A stretch of DNA of 5,619 nucleotides from Desulfobacterales bacterium (GTDB lineage: Bacteria; Desulfobacterota; Desulfobacteria; Desulfobacterales; JAUCGF01), in assembly GCA_029940345.1 (NCBI GenBank), contig JAOZRC010000397.1:1-5619 (forward strand), written 5' to 3'. Under the pieces are notes generated by a model. That model was not told the DNA's origin. It searched no databases and worked only from the letters and a program-made list of their open reading frames with translations. The position numbers and the translations under genes are program-made. Within the stretch, counting starts at the first letter, position 1. Every line of letters starts with the position of its first letter. Below, one piece after another: positions 1-5,619 of this stretch.

Positions 1-42
1 TATAATAACGATGCATTAATCTGAGAGTAAAGAATAATTGCT

Positions 43-1317
43 TTAATTTGTGGGTGTCTGGCGCGAATTTTTTATTTCAAATAACCAACTATGAAACAAA
101 GCAGAGGTTAAAACCAGCATTATTCCCAAAGATGGTAACATATATCTTAGTATGGACAATGAGGCTAACGTAGTCACACTCCAAAAATACATTGTAATGA
201 ACAAAATTATGATAACCAATCGTTTAGCGTTGCCTCCCTGTTTCCAAGCAATGCGACTGCTCCAGCCGATTAAAATCATATAAAAAACCTGAATTAACGC
301 AATTGGCATTTCAAACCGGTGTCTGTCTGTCCCATACCAACAGCGCAATGCTTTAATTAAGATCAATTTCACAATGGTTAGCGGACATTCATAAATTTTA
401 TTTTTTAGCATTGATAAGATGTCTGAATATGATTGTAACTCGTCAACACTGTTGTTGATATCTCGCATTAACATCATTACATCCTGCGGCACCCAAGTCC
501 CCTGCCGGTAGTCTTTGAGATCAACAGCAAATGTTAATCCATCCCTCATACTGGACGCCCCATTCTCACAGAGGAGGATCATTCTACCCGTTTTGTTATA
601 GACCCAGCCCAGCCAAGGTAGTATAACTGTAATATTTCCAAATAATAACATTGTAATAAGGAATATGCGCAAGCGCAATTTGAGTTTACTATAAACCGAC
701 CAGATTAGCATAGCCATCACCAATCCGAAGAGTAGTGCAATCGGACGGATTAGCATTGTCAAGCCAGCCATCAGTCCGATAAGAAAAAATATTTTTCCGG
801 ATTTAATTTTATAAAGCAAAACCGAACTGAAAAAATAAACACTGCTAAAAAGCATGACCAAAAATGGAATTGTGCTGTTGGGCTGCTTCGTAAGCCACAG
901 GTTAAATGGGCAAAATGTCCAGAGAAAAGAGGATATCAATGCGGGGGCTCGCCCCCAAAGACTGTTTGCCAGAAGAAAAATAATGACACAACTTAATCCC
1001 ATACAAAAAAGAATAAATCCTTTTATGACAATTCTTTCAGAAATACCTGATATTTCTGAAAATCCAAAGAGTGCCGCTAATAATAGTGGATAGCCGGGAG
1101 GATATGCGGTAGCCAGGCTGCCGTCATCATTAACGATTCCATTTCCTTTGAGAATATTAAGAGCCACGGGTTTGTATCTTGCAATGTAATCAGAACTTTC
1201 ATTGATTTGGAAATGAGCAGGAAGGAAATACCAAAAAATCATGATTGCTATAACTTCAGTCATAAAAACGATGGAAACAGATAGTAATGGTTTTTCAGAT
1301 AGTGCTGATAAATTCAT
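43..1317 (-). CDS. GT39/ArnT-like (GT-C fold) integral membrane glycosyltransferase
   Basis: Predicted polytopic inner-membrane glycosyltransferase of 424 residues. Seen: hydrophobic segments near residues 11-33, 98-120, 124-142, 150-169, 175-207, 216-240, 338-352, 366-388 and 390-412. The first outer loop holds an acidic residue, D43, followed by a YPPGYP motif at 72-77. GLTMLIRP lies at 185-192, PW at 234-235 opens a periplasmic loop with NG at 252-253, and RYMLP lies at 391-395. Known: this motif order is typical of the PMT_2/GT39 families, which transfer a sugar from a polyprenyl-phosphate donor to lipid, glycan or protein outside the membrane; the first-loop Asp is usually catalytic. It lacks the large C-terminal soluble domain of full-length ArnT, so it is a compact member. 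The ATG is fixed by an in-frame TGA two codons upstream. It is the last of four co-directional genes. Donor and acceptor cannot be told from sequence. The family call is strong; a role in a surface-glycan pathway is inferred from its neighbours. Confidence 0.85.
   Translation of the reverse strand: MNLSALSEKPLLSVSIVFMTEVIAIMIFWYFLPAHFQINESSDYIARYKPVALNILKGNGIVNDDGSLATAYPPGYPLLLAALFGFSEISGISERIVIKGFILFCMGLSCVIIFLLANSLWGRAPALISSFLWTFCPFNLWLTKQPNSTIPFLVMLFSSVYFFSSVLLYKIKSGKIFFLIGLMAGLTMLIRPIALLFGLVMAMLIWSVYSKLKLRLRIFLITMLLFGNITVILPWLGWVYNKTGRMILLCENGASSMRDGLTFAVDLKDYRQGTWVPQDVMMLMRDINNSVDELQSYSDILSMLKNKIYECPLTIVKLILIKALRCWYGTDRHRFEMPIALIQVFYMILIGWSSRIAWKQGGNAKRLVIIILFITMYFWSVTTLASLSILRYMLPSLGIMLVLTSALFHSWLFEIKNSRQTPTN
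943..956. repeat. GC-only inverted repeat inside the GT39-like gene
   Basis: Five G residues (943-947) and five C residues (952-956) form perfect arms around a CTCG centre. Counting the next C:G pair gives six-base arms around a two-base centre. The repeat covers codons 121-126 (W-G-R-A-P-A), at the loop between predicted membrane segments 2 and 3. It stands out as a run of G and C in AT-leaning sequence. There is no T-run after it on either strand, so it is not an intrinsic terminator. It may simply reflect codon choice for Gly-Arg-Ala-Pro. Confidence 0.6.
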
Positions 1318-1482
1318 TAATCAATCCCGTTTCTGCATATACGGAGCGACGCAATCAAACGTATTACCTTCTTGTGCTGAACAACTTATTTACAATCCCG
1401 CTGCTGCTAAATCCTTTCAGAATAGACGCCCAATGCACTCTGCCACCGGTTGTAACAAACCTTATTGCCAATAAAATATCTG
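1318..1482 (-). other. 165-base spacer between the GT4 and GT39-like genes
   Basis: This is the longest spacer in the window. It holds no ATG-started open frame that I can support. It contains an 8-base direct repeat, CAATCCCG on the plus strand, at 1322-1329 and 1393-1400; the first copy includes the weak ribosome binding site of the downstream gene. It also contains a short palindrome, TTATTG-C-CAATAA, at 1462-1474, just after the GT4 stop codon. No hairpin followed by a T-run was found, so there is no obvious terminator. It could hold a secondary promoter or be decayed coding sequence. Confidence 0.5.
1325..1328 (-). promoter_or_regulatory. Weak ribosome binding site of the GT39-like gene
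   Basis: On the minus strand GGGA lies seven bases before the ATG at 1317. The spacing is suitable but only four bases match the consensus. The start does not depend on it, because an in-frame stop just upstream already limits the choice. Confidence 0.35.
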
Positions 1483-2481
1483 CTATAAAAATTGATTTAT
1501 TAAAGAGAAAAGCTGGTTTTTTCGACGCTCTAAAGAAAAGTTGGTTACAATGCGTTCTCTGGCTTGGTTGCGCTTTGCGCTATCCATTGCCAAGCCTTGT
1601 CGAATTGCTTCTGCGATCTCCCGTGGTTTGGCGGAGTCTGTATATATCCCAGCGTCGCCTACGACTTCGGGCAACGATCCCTTTCGTGTAACGACCGGAA
1701 TACATCCGGCAAGCATGGATTCTGCCACACTCATACCAAACCCTTCATGTAAGCTGGCTTGTACATAGACCGAGGCATGCTGATATAATTCTATTAACCG
1801 TTCATCTGAAACAAATCCTGTGAATTCGACATTTGGGGGTGCGCTTTGGCGTAATGTTTCGATACTGTTATCATACCATTTACCAATCAACATAAATTTT
1901 ATATCCGGTAGAAAAGATGCCGCTTGCACAAAAGGTAATAAACCTTTGCGTAAAAGATTTTCACGCCAAACATTACTGACCGTAATTACAAGTTGATCGC
2001 GATTGCTCAACGACCCTATTGGAATGTCCTGCAATCCATGATGGATAACATGGATCTTTTGTGGATAAGCGCCTGCATTTTCAATGGCTTCCATCTTAGC
2101 ACTATAGGAATTTGTAATTAAATGAGAGGCATTAAAAATGACCGTCCTGGCAATCAACCGCCTTAAGCCGCCCCGTTGCGAACCATAATCAGCTTCTGAC
2201 AGATTTGCTGTATCATAACCCCCGACAACAACTATTGACGGTTTGCGTAACAATTTTGCAAGGAGAACGGGCATAAGTGAATGCCAACTGGCAAACCAGC
2301 AAAAAATAAGATTGCATTGATGCACTGCCTGGATGAGATTGATAAAATTAATGCGCCGCGTTTGTTGATACAACTCACAAATTTCCCACTTTTGCTGCAA
2401 TAAATCACGGTCAAGAAAAACAAAGGGGCTTGCGGTATTGTAAACGAATAAAATACGTTTGGTAACTATTGATTGAGGCAT
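1483..2481 (-). CDS. GT4-family (GT-B fold) glycosyltransferase
   Basis: Predicted cytoplasmic or membrane-associated retaining glycosyltransferase of 332 residues that moves a sugar from a nucleotide-sugar donor to a glycan or lipid-linked acceptor. Seen: an N-terminal Rossmann-like half (about 9-150) with GGYD at 87-90 followed by YG at 99-100, then a C-terminal donor-binding half (about 163-332). The C-terminal half holds RKG at 178-180, the beta-strand FMLIGKW at 196-202, FTGFVSDERLIELY at 220-233, and the EX7E pair E246/E254 within HEGFGMSVAES. Known: EX7E and the upstream Arg/Lys bind the donor sugar and phosphates in GT4 enzymes. The length is short for the family (often 360-400) because the acceptor half is compact, but nothing essential looks missing. 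The ATG follows AGGG at an 8-base spacing, with an in-frame TAA just upstream. It lies 89 bases after the CBM gene. The sugar used is unknown. The family call is very secure; a role in exopolysaccharide or lipopolysaccharide assembly is inferred. Confidence 0.93.
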   Translation of the reverse strand: MPQSIVTKRILFVYNTASPFVFLDRDLLQQKWEICELYQQTRRINFINLIQAVHQCNLIFCWFASWHSLMPVLLAKLLRKPSIVVVGGYDTANLSEADYGSQRGGLRRLIARTVIFNASHLITNSYSAKMEAIENAGAYPQKIHVIHHGLQDIPIGSLSNRDQLVITVSNVWRENLLRKGLLPFVQAASFLPDIKFMLIGKWYDNSIETLRQSAPPNVEFTGFVSDERLIELYQHASVYVQASLHEGFGMSVAESMLAGCIPVVTRKGSLPEVVGDAGIYTDSAKPREIAEAIRQGLAMDSAKRNQARERIVTNFSLERRKNQLFSLINQFL

Positions 2482-2570
2482 AAGTTATTCCCTAAGACCG
2501 GAGCTGTTCCCATATCCGATAACGGACTGTTTTCCGATTTCATCCCAGTGTATTTTAGGGTTGTGCATCT
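2482..2570 (-). other. 89-base spacer between the CBM and GT4 genes
   Basis: Short spacer with a six-base direct repeat on the minus strand (ATCGGA, two copies about 20 bases apart, plus-strand copies of TCCGAT near 2515-2520 and 2533-2538) and the GT4 ribosome binding site. No terminator-like hairpin with a T-run was seen, and no promoter could be called with confidence. Confidence 0.4.
2490..2493 (-). promoter_or_regulatory. Ribosome binding site of the GT4 gene
   Basis: AGGG on the minus strand lies eight bases before the ATG at 2481. Together with an in-frame TAA between the two, it settles the start codon of the GT4 gene. Confidence 0.65.
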
Positions 2571-3842
2571 CTAATTTTGCCTCGTTTTTTTTGCTTTAAC
2601 TTCAACCCGTATATCAATCTGTCCGGATTCCGCAACGCGGTCGAGACATTCGATGCGAATACCGAATCTGTATTTACCAGGTTTAATTTCGTTAGGATCA
2701 AGTTCAATCCTGAAGAAACGCGCAACATCCGGGGGGAGGAACACCTCTCCTAATGTATTTAACTTTCCCCATTCCATATTAGCAGTTTCCTTGTTGCCCG
2801 CGAGTACTACTGGGTAGGCCGGTGTGACAAGAAGATGCGCATTCCATTGACGTTCTTTTTTACTTTTTGTCAGCACAACACGCATCGGCAGTCCTTCATC
2901 AATCAAATTTTTGACACTCATAAAATAGAGGATGCCCGAATCAGAGGTAGTCTGTACTTTAATTGTCTCATGTCTGTTAATTTTGTTTGCCTGGCGTTCG
3001 CCTTTTTCCCATTCATCAGGAGTGATTAACGTTAGTGTAAAAAGATAGGTGCCAAGCATCTTTTCAATTTTCTCCAGGCCTGCGTTCATCGCTTTAAAAT
3101 CTTCAACGGTTGCGTGTCTGGATTTCAGTTCGGCATATACTTTTTGCGCCCCTGCAAGGTGATTCTGCAGTGCTGACTGCTCGGCCTTTTGAACTGAAGT
3201 CAATTCAAGAGCCTCACTGTTTTTTATAAGAGCATCAATAGCAAAGCGTGCCGCTGTGAGACGCTTTGTCAAAGGTGAATCTTCCAATGGAAGCTCATAA
3301 AGGCTGACATCGTCAACCCAAAGCGTTTTACTCCGACGATGATAGTTGTGTGCGGAGAACAGAGTAGAAGTGATGCCAGGTGGAATGACGACGGTATCTT
3401 CGTGATAGATCCATTCTCCTTTAGTGTCTCCTGGAAAAAGTCGCCAGTGCTTAATATTTTTCAACTTAAAAACCGGTATGCCGTATCCGACCGCTTTGTA
3501 ATGGAAAGATATTTGGTAGGCGATGCCAGGCTTCACTTTGAAGGGAAAACTGTTCCAGTAAGCGTGCCCCCACTTTTCATCAAAGTCGGCCGCCATCTCT
3601 ATACATCTTTTTCCCGAATGCGCTTCAGAGTCGGTCCATTTCGTTGTGACATTACCTTTAATCAGAGGAATCCATCCAAGAGGGAAGTTCAAATCATCGC
3701 TTGGAGTCTCGAACCCGCCATTCAATATCAGGTTGGTTTTCAAAGCCGAAGCCTGCGTTTCACACCAACAGTATAGTGGTTGCGTCAGAGACAACAGGCC
3801 GAGGCCCAAAAACACAATACAATTAACGTATGATCTTGTCAT
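2571..3842 (-). CDS. Exported protein: CBM4/9-like domain, helical middle, C-terminal beta domain
   Basis: Predicted secreted or periplasmic carbohydrate-binding protein of 423 residues with no recognised catalytic domain. Seen: a signal peptide with hydrophobic core at 6-24 and likely cleavage near A-S-A (31-33); a jelly-roll region at about 37-184 opening with NLILNGGFE and closing with LWVDDVSLYE; a helical, charged, probably coiled-coil stretch at about 186-265; and a beta-rich region at about 290-416 containing KPGKYRFGIRI. Known: NGGFE and VDDVSL are the hallmark ends of CBM4/9-type sandwiches, which bind glycans. C25 and C27 are near the signal but lack a proper lipobox. The frame is open back to a TTG at 3881, but the AGAGAG ribosome site (3849-3854) lies 6 bases before the ATG at 3842 and only 3 before the ATG at 3845, and this start gives a normal signal peptide. 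It lies 45 bases after the DUF4091 gene, whose beta domain its C-terminus resembles. The likely role is glycan binding beside that protein; this is inferred. Confidence 0.8.
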   Translation of the reverse strand: MTRSYVNCIVFLGLGLLSLTQPLYCWCETQASALKTNLILNGGFETPSDDLNFPLGWIPLIKGNVTTKWTDSEAHSGKRCIEMAADFDEKWGHAYWNSFPFKVKPGIAYQISFHYKAVGYGIPVFKLKNIKHWRLFPGDTKGEWIYHEDTVVIPPGITSTLFSAHNYHRRSKTLWVDDVSLYELPLEDSPLTKRLTAARFAIDALIKNSEALELTSVQKAEQSALQNHLAGAQKVYAELKSRHATVEDFKAMNAGLEKIEKMLGTYLFTLTLITPDEWEKGERQANKINRHETIKVQTTSDSGILYFMSVKNLIDEGLPMRVVLTKSKKERQWNAHLLVTPAYPVVLAGNKETANMEWGKLNTLGEVFLPPDVARFFRIELDPNEIKPGKYRFGIRIECLDRVAESGQIDIRVEVKAKKTRQN

Positions 3843-3848
3843 CATATG

Positions 3849-3854
3849 CTCTCT
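3849..3854 (-). promoter_or_regulatory. Ribosome binding site deciding the start of the CBM-domain gene
   Basis: AGAGAG on the minus strand lies in the 45-base spacer, six bases before the ATG at 3842 and three before the ATG at 3845. It argues for one of these ATGs and against the longer TTG start at 3881, which would add 13 residues ahead of the signal peptide and would start six bases after the upstream stop codon. Confidence 0.6.
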
Positions 3855-3887
3855 TTGATTATCTGAAAGCCTATAGAGCAAAGCATT

Positions 3888-5558
3888 TCATTTTAACATT
3901 GCCACCCGCTCAATCTCCTTGGCTAATAATGCGCGGGCTGTTTGTATCCTGTCATGTGTCGCCTGATCGTTGGACGGGAAAAATTTTGCGGTGATGACCT
4001 TATCGACAATGTTTGACATGAACTGTTCCACCGATTGTAACTTTTCTTTGCTAACACTCCGTTGGCGGGCCTTGAGGAGCTCTTTTTTTAAAGTCCATAG
4101 ATACTGGTAATCCTCAATTCCGTCCCGCCATGCCTCCCAGTGACGTGTGGCAATTCCACCGCCTTTCTGCTGGGGGTTATATACGACGCCATAATAAAGA
4201 AAAAAGCCAATTGCATCGAAATCAAATTTCATGGCGCGCCATCCGTATGTGCGAAAGTCTGTCAAAGGGCGTGATTTAAGATTGCTCGGCATGTTCCAAC
4301 TCCAGATTGGCTTACCAAGCGCCTTTTCTGATTGAAAAAAGGACCTCTGTTTTTCATTCCAAATAGCGCCGTTTCTGTTAATCCATACATCGACGTGTAT
4401 AGCCATCCGTTTCAACTCCTTAATATCCGTCATAATGGTCATAGCGGTGCGCACGTCAGGGTCAACTTCCCGGATAAGCGGCGTCGTTTCAATAACCTGT
4501 TCTACACTCTTGTCATGGGCTTCATCAATGGTCTGGAGCGCAAAATTCTCATATTTAAGACCGGCTTCCCGCCATTCTTTAACCATTTGCGATAAAATCC
4601 GCTTGAATAGGCTTTTCCAGTGATCACTCATATATTCAATATGATTCTTTTGGGCCCACTTGATAAAGTCTCCTGTATATCCATAGGAAAAAAGAAACTT
4701 GCGGGCTCCCTTTGCCATGCGCCTTTTGACCCCTTTAATGTCGGTTGTAAGTTCGCTTATATTACCATCGCTATCAAGCCGGAGGTTGTTCTTTATTCTC
4801 GGAGGGAAGGCACCACGGAGCCAAATATTAATCTTGTAACTTTTTAAAAAGTTGTAATCGCCTCCATAGTCAAAACAGAAAACACCGATAGGCGCCTCAT
4901 TTTCGAGTTGAAAGTTCCAAACGGTCATTTCAACAAATACGTCAACAGCGGGAAGTTGAGAACCACGCGGTATAATTTGCAGTGTATGCATGGTGCTGCC
5001 AGCTATCATACCCCGCGTATGAACCGTAAACCAAAGTTGACGGGTTGTGTGGGGTCGTACGAAAAATGTTTCCAATTCGTTCAGCTTAAGGAGAGGCATG
5101 GCCAGACCATCTTCCTTCTCAGGTAATTTCCTTCCCATTTTCAAAAGTTTGGGCTGGTAGGTTTGAAGACGTTGAACAGATGTGCATAGGCCGGAGCGCG
5201 GCCTGCCGATCTGGCCCGGAAGCTGTCCACTCACTTGAAATTCCATATAACGATTTGACAGATTTGTGACGTTCAGCACAAAATGTTCATATTCATTGAT
5301 GGCGGCTTGGAGTTTTATTTCCGAGATGTTTTTGCGTGAAGAGGGCATCGCCGAGGGGTCTGTCGCAATATAGGGTGAATCAGTCCAGACAACGAAGTCC
5401 GGATTTACCGTTGCGCTACTGATCGTTTTAGCATCACTCGCACTGAACGATCCATATCCAAAGATTAACATGAAAAAAACAAAGCGTCGGAATAGATGCC
5501 GTTTTTTTTGATAAGGCATAATAGGACGACCTATCTTTTTTATCATTTTTTTTAACAT
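3888..5558 (-). CDS. Exported DUF4091-type glycoside hydrolase homologue (GH123-like)
   Basis: Predicted exported protein of 556 residues from this ATG, probably acting on surface or extracellular glycans. Seen: a basic N-terminus (K18, K19, R24, R25), a hydrophobic core at about 26-36 and likely cleavage near S-D-A (41-43); an N-terminal beta domain at about 52-216 with AAINEYEHFVLNV at 85-97; then a probable TIM-barrel-like domain at about 224-490 with TIDEAHD at 343-349, PIWSWNMP at 417-424, FLYYGVVYNP at 453-462 and the closing motif RHWEAWRDGIEDYQYL at 472-487. Known: the closing motif is the signature of DUF4091, and GH123 relatives use an Asp-Glu pair; D345-E346 fits, although the usual following Pro is Ala here. 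Start choices are GTG 5564, TTG 5561, ATG 5558 and ATG 5519; 5558 is chosen for being ATG nine bases after a GGG-containing purine tract, but 5519 also gives a good signal peptide. It is first of the four genes. The substrate is unknown; hydrolytic activity is inferred. Confidence 0.83.
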   Translation of the reverse strand: MLKKMIKKIGRPIMPYQKKRHLFRRFVFFMLIFGYGSFSASDAKTISSATVNPDFVVWTDSPYIATDPSAMPSSRKNISEIKLQAAINEYEHFVLNVTNLSNRYMEFQVSGQLPGQIGRPRSGLCTSVQRLQTYQPKLLKMGRKLPEKEDGLAMPLLKLNELETFFVRPHTTRQLWFTVHTRGMIAGSTMHTLQIIPRGSQLPAVDVFVEMTVWNFQLENEAPIGVFCFDYGGDYNFLKSYKINIWLRGAFPPRIKNNLRLDSDGNISELTTDIKGVKRRMAKGARKFLFSYGYTGDFIKWAQKNHIEYMSDHWKSLFKRILSQMVKEWREAGLKYENFALQTIDEAHDKSVEQVIETTPLIREVDPDVRTAMTIMTDIKELKRMAIHVDVWINRNGAIWNEKQRSFFQSEKALGKPIWSWNMPSNLKSRPLTDFRTYGWRAMKFDFDAIGFFLYYGVVYNPQQKGGGIATRHWEAWRDGIEDYQYLWTLKKELLKARQRSVSKEKLQSVEQFMSNIVDKVITAKFFPSNDQATHDRIQTARALLAKEIERVAMLK

Positions 5559-5619
5559 CAACACTAACCCATCTTTCTGACTTAAATTATTTAATTCATT
5601 AATATCAATTAGTTAAGTT
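5559..5619 (-). other. AT-rich leader upstream of the four-gene set
   Basis: Very AT-rich sequence before the first gene, cut by the window edge. It contains an inverted repeat TTAAT-TC-ATTAA at 5591-5602 and a wider pair ACTTAA (5580-5585) and TTAAGT (5613-5618), which do not share a centre. This is where a promoter for the set would be expected, but no -35/-10 pair with good match and spacing is visible, so no promoter is called. The purine-rich AGAAAGATGGG on the minus strand (about 5568-5578) may serve as the ribosome binding site. Confidence 0.3.

Noticed and set aside
1..16. Possible start of a further minus-strand gene at an ATG at 14-16
   Set aside because: Only five codons are visible before the window ends and there is no clear ribosome binding site, so it cannot be told from chance.
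1364..1570. A minus-strand open frame of about 65-70 codons overlapping the GT4 3' end and running into the spacer, ending at a TAA at 1364-1366
   Set aside because: The translation looks loosely protein-like, but the frame has no ATG, only internal TTG and GTG candidates, no ribosome binding site and no recognised family. Most of its upstream half is a shadow of the GT4 frame.
1287..1691. A 134-codon plus-strand open frame across the GT4 3' end and the spacer
   Set aside because: It runs antisense to the GT4 coding region, whose EX7E-domain protein is secure, and into the start of the GT39-like gene. Its translation shows no recognisable motif and it has no convincing ribosome binding site.
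3339..3776. A 145-codon plus-strand open frame opposite the CBM domain
   Set aside because: It is fully antisense to the jelly-roll coding region with its NGGFE and VDDVSL motifs. Its own translation has no recognisable motif.
2571..3842. Lipoprotein signal in the CBM-domain protein, suggested by cysteines 25 and 27
   Set aside because: The residues before both cysteines (P-L-Y and Y-C-W) do not fit a lipobox; cleavage by signal peptidase I near A-S-A is more likely.
3848..3883. Possible hairpin (GCTCT...AGAGC) between the DUF4091 and CBM genes
   Set aside because: The arms are only five bases with a loop of over 20, there is no T-run, and it overlaps the ribosome binding site, so it is not a terminator.
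5565..5619. Candidate promoter for the operon, such as TTGATA or TTAACT with AT-rich -10-like hexamers
   Set aside because: No pair combines a good -35, a good -10 and 16-18 base spacing. In AT-rich sequence such partial matches are expected by chance.

Overview
The window carries four complete genes, all on the minus strand, so they are transcribed from high to low coordinates. In transcription order they are: an exported DUF4091-type (GH123-like) glycoside hydrolase homologue; an exported protein with an N-terminal CBM4/9-like carbohydrate-binding jelly roll, a helical middle and a C-terminal beta domain; a GT4-family glycosyltransferase; and a multi-pass GT39/ArnT-like (GT-C) membrane glycosyltransferase. 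The spacers are about 45, 89 and 165 bases, with no clear terminator in any of them, so a single transcript is plausible but unproven. No RNA genes, CRISPR arrays, insertion sequences or integrase-like genes were seen, and no gene-free stretch exceeds 300 bases.

The organism is a bacterium using ordinary Shine-Dalgarno initiation and Sec-type export. DUF4091 proteins and stand-alone CBM4/9 proteins beside envelope-polysaccharide glycosyltransferases are a combination I associate with uncultured PVC-superphylum lineages (Lentisphaerota, Kiritimatiellota, Planctomycetota) and Omnitrophota. That placement is an inference from gene content and is weak.

Layout: 1-42 is a downstream flank with no supportable gene. 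43-1317 is the GT39-like membrane enzyme, and 1318-1482 is a spacer. 1483-2481 is the GT4 enzyme, and 2482-2570 is a short spacer ending in a good ribosome binding site. 2571-3842 is the CBM protein, and 3843-3887 is a short spacer. 3888-5558 is the DUF4091 protein, and 5559-5619 is a very AT-rich leader.

Working model (inference): this is the edge of a surface-polysaccharide locus. The GT4 enzyme would extend a lipid-linked glycan on the cytoplasmic face. The GT39-like enzyme would add a sugar from a polyprenyl-phosphate donor on the outer face. The two exported proteins would bind and trim, or otherwise handle, the glycan outside the membrane. The most notable observation is that the two exported neighbours appear to share a homologous beta domain: an ungapped 38-residue match lies at the same structural place in both.
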